Assembly: GCA_003542015.1 (NCBI GenBank)
Contig: DPLL01000545.1
Location: 1,411 to 7,834 of the forward strand
Length of the DNA: 6,424 bases
From: Microcoleaceae cyanobacterium UBA9251
GTDB taxonomy: Bacteria; Cyanobacteriota; Cyanobacteriia; Cyanobacteriales; Microcoleaceae
Direction: 5' to 3'
Shown here: one piece after another, positions 5,451 through 6,424 of the stretch
Layout of the letters: every line of letters begins with the position of its first letter
Numbering within the stretch: position 1 is the stretch's first letter
The notes under the pieces: generated by a model
The model's database searches: none
Told to the model about the DNA's origin: nothing
Seen by the model: only the letters and a program-made list of their open reading frames with translations
Made by a program: the position numbers and the translations under genes

Positions 5451-5493
5451 ACTAACAACCAATAACCAATAACCACTAACCACTAACCACTAA
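5451..5493 (-). repeat. Heptamer array, inverse of the 5332-5373 array
   Basis: The units ACTAACA, ACCAATA twice and ACCACTA three times repeat with a 7-bp period, and the pattern runs on into ACTAACT. On the minus strand these read TATTGGT and TAGTGGT, matching the left array. The nadC stop codon (TAG, 5496-5494) lies at its edge, so the repeat extends right up to the 3' end of that gene. Confidence 0.85.
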
Positions 5494-6354
5494 CTAACTA
5501 TTAATTTTCATACTCAAATCCAGCCAAGTAGATCGCGTAATTGGAGCACTCGTAGAAATATAATCAACTCCGGTTTCCGCCACACTCCGAATAGTTTCTA
5601 AAGTCACATTCCCAGAAGCTTCAATTTTTACCCGATCGCACTTTTCACGAATTATTGCCACAGCCTGCCGCATCAAATCAAAGGACATATTATCTAACAT
5701 GATAATATCCGCCTTATGCTGCAAAGCTGTTTCTACTTCGGCGAGAGTTTCGGTTTCAACTTCGATTGTCAGCGGATAGGGGATAGAATTGCGAATTAGG
5801 GCGATCGCCTCGGCAATTCCCCCAGCCGCCCCAATGTGATTATCTTTAATCATCACCGCGTCATCTAATCCCATGCGATGATTGCAAGCACCGCCGATTT
5901 GAGTCGCGTATTTTTCCAACAATCTCAACCCCGGTGTTGTCTTGCGGGTATCCACCAATTGCACGGGTAAATCGGCAATTTTGTCAACATATTTCTGAGT
6001 TAAAGTAGCGATGCCGCTCAAACGCATTGCCAAGTTTAATGCTACTCTTTCTCCGGTTAGCAGCGCATCGAAATTGCCGGAAATCTCGGCGATTACTTCT
6101 CCTTTTTCGCACAGTTTCCCTTCTGGTACTTGGGGGATGAAACTGAGGTTGCTGTCTAAAAGTTTAAATGTGCGATCGGCAATTGGCAATCCGGCTATGA
6201 CTCCTGCTTCTTTGACTATCCATTTAGCGGTACCCTGGATGCTGTTTGCGGGGAATAAGGCTGATGTTGTGCGATCGCCCCTACCGATATCTTCTAGCAG
6301 CCAGTTGTGCAATAGGGAGTCTAAAACTATCCAAGGTGGCAATATTGCTTTCAT
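5494..6354 (-). CDS. nadC: Quinolinate phosphoribosyltransferase (nicotinate-nucleotide diphosphorylase, carboxylating)
   Basis: NadC condenses quinolinate with PRPP and decarboxylates it to nicotinate mononucleotide, the step where the aspartate route joins NAD synthesis; it acts in the cytoplasm, usually as a dimer. The 286-residue length is typical. Family motifs run in order: EDIGRGDRTT (21-30), GERVALN (101-107), DTRKTTPGLR (135-144), NHR (158-160), KDNH (170-173), IEVE (197-200), LDN (220-222), EASGN (245-249) and GVDYIS (262-267). Residues matching known substrate-binding positions include Arg103, Arg137, Lys138, His159, Arg160, Lys170 and Asp221. The ATG at 6354 gives the usual start before LPPWIVLDSLLHNWLLEDIG but has no clear Shine-Dalgarno. 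No nadA or nadB lies beside it in this window, and it converges on the C39-like gene. The gene looks intact. Confidence 0.97.
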   Translation of the reverse strand: MKAILPPWIVLDSLLHNWLLEDIGRGDRTTSALFPANSIQGTAKWIVKEAGVIAGLPIADRTFKLLDSNLSFIPQVPEGKLCEKGEVIAEISGNFDALLTGERVALNLAMRLSGIATLTQKYVDKIADLPVQLVDTRKTTPGLRLLEKYATQIGGACNHRMGLDDAVMIKDNHIGAAGGIAEAIALIRNSIPYPLTIEVETETLAEVETALQHKADIIMLDNMSFDLMRQAVAIIREKCDRVKIEASGNVTLETIRSVAETGVDYISTSAPITRSTWLDLSMKINS

Positions 6355-6367
6355 GTTTTTGTCGGTT

Positions 6368-6396
6368 GTTATATCGAGTTTAGTTGCGGGGCAAAA
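6368..6396 (-). promoter_or_regulatory. Possible nadC promoter
   Basis: On the minus strand TATAAC (6373-6368) resembles a -10 box and begins 19 bases before the nadC ATG. A 17-bp spacer would place TTTTGC (6396-6391) at -35, which is a poor match. The -10 is plausible; the -35 is weak. Confidence 0.3.
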
Positions 6397-6400
6397 ATCA

Positions 6401-6424
6401 CCCGGCGGTTGAAACCGCGTCTAC
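6401..6424. repeat. Palindromic repeat fragment at the window edge
   Basis: GCGGTT (6405-6410) and AACCGC (6413-6418) form an inverted repeat around GA, inside a CCCGGCGGTTGAAACCGCGT block. It resembles short GC-rich dispersed repeats found between genes in Oscillatoriales-type genomes, but only one copy, cut by the window end, is visible. It lies just upstream of the putative nadC promoter. Confidence 0.4.

Noticed and set aside
4244..5493. Tandem heptamers as a CRISPR array
   Set aside because: The repeat units are 7 bp with no spacers between them, and no cas gene is present.
6011..6412. 133-codon plus-strand open frame
   Set aside because: It lies antisense to nadC, whose motifs are unambiguous there, and its translation resembles no family I know.

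Overview
The window looks like chromosomal DNA from a filamentous cyanobacterium of the Microcoleus/Oscillatoria/Phormidium kind. This is inferred from six copies of the HIP1 octamer GCGATCGC (starting at 668, 3870, 4346, 4976, 5801 and 6271), many near-HIP1 GATCGC words, several heptanucleotide tandem arrays of the cyanobacterial STRR type, small elements ending in AGGACTTACGCA, and protein families common in that phylum. I cannot name the species.

Layout. Positions 1-97 hold a MITE-like palindromic element whose first few bases lie just outside the window. Positions 98-473 (minus strand) are the remains of a PD-(D/E)XK nuclease-like gene. It has an in-frame TAA at the expected catalytic position, and the first MITE cuts off its C-terminus. 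A second, decayed MITE (505-595) lies 31 bp upstream of its start. After about 150 bp of non-coding, GATCGC-rich sequence comes an apparently intact IS607-family transposon (roughly 750-2686). It encodes a MerR-HTH/serine recombinase (TnpA), an intact TnpB RNA-guided nuclease, a likely omega-RNA at the 3' end of tnpB, and inverted subterminal repeats that may bind TnpA.

About 30 bp past the transposon is an M16 zinc peptidase gene (2717-4045, +). A 252-bp spacer with a hairpin and a 5 x 7-bp array follows, then a gene for a protein with peptidoglycan-binding, SH3-like and C39-like cysteine peptidase modules (4298-5326, +). The last gene is nadC (5494-6354, -), which makes nicotinate mononucleotide from quinolinate for NAD synthesis. 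It converges on the C39-like gene across a 167-bp spacer made of two heptamer arrays in inverted orientation around a strong GC-rich hairpin, probably a bidirectional terminator.

The genes do not form one pathway. The housekeeping genes (M16 peptidase, nadC) and the cell-wall-type protein stand beside a repeat-rich stretch shaped by mobile DNA. The parts most worth following up are the IS607/TnpB element with its candidate guide RNA and end repeats, and the nuclease pseudogene enclosed by two MITEs. I see no clear evidence of a wholly new biological system.
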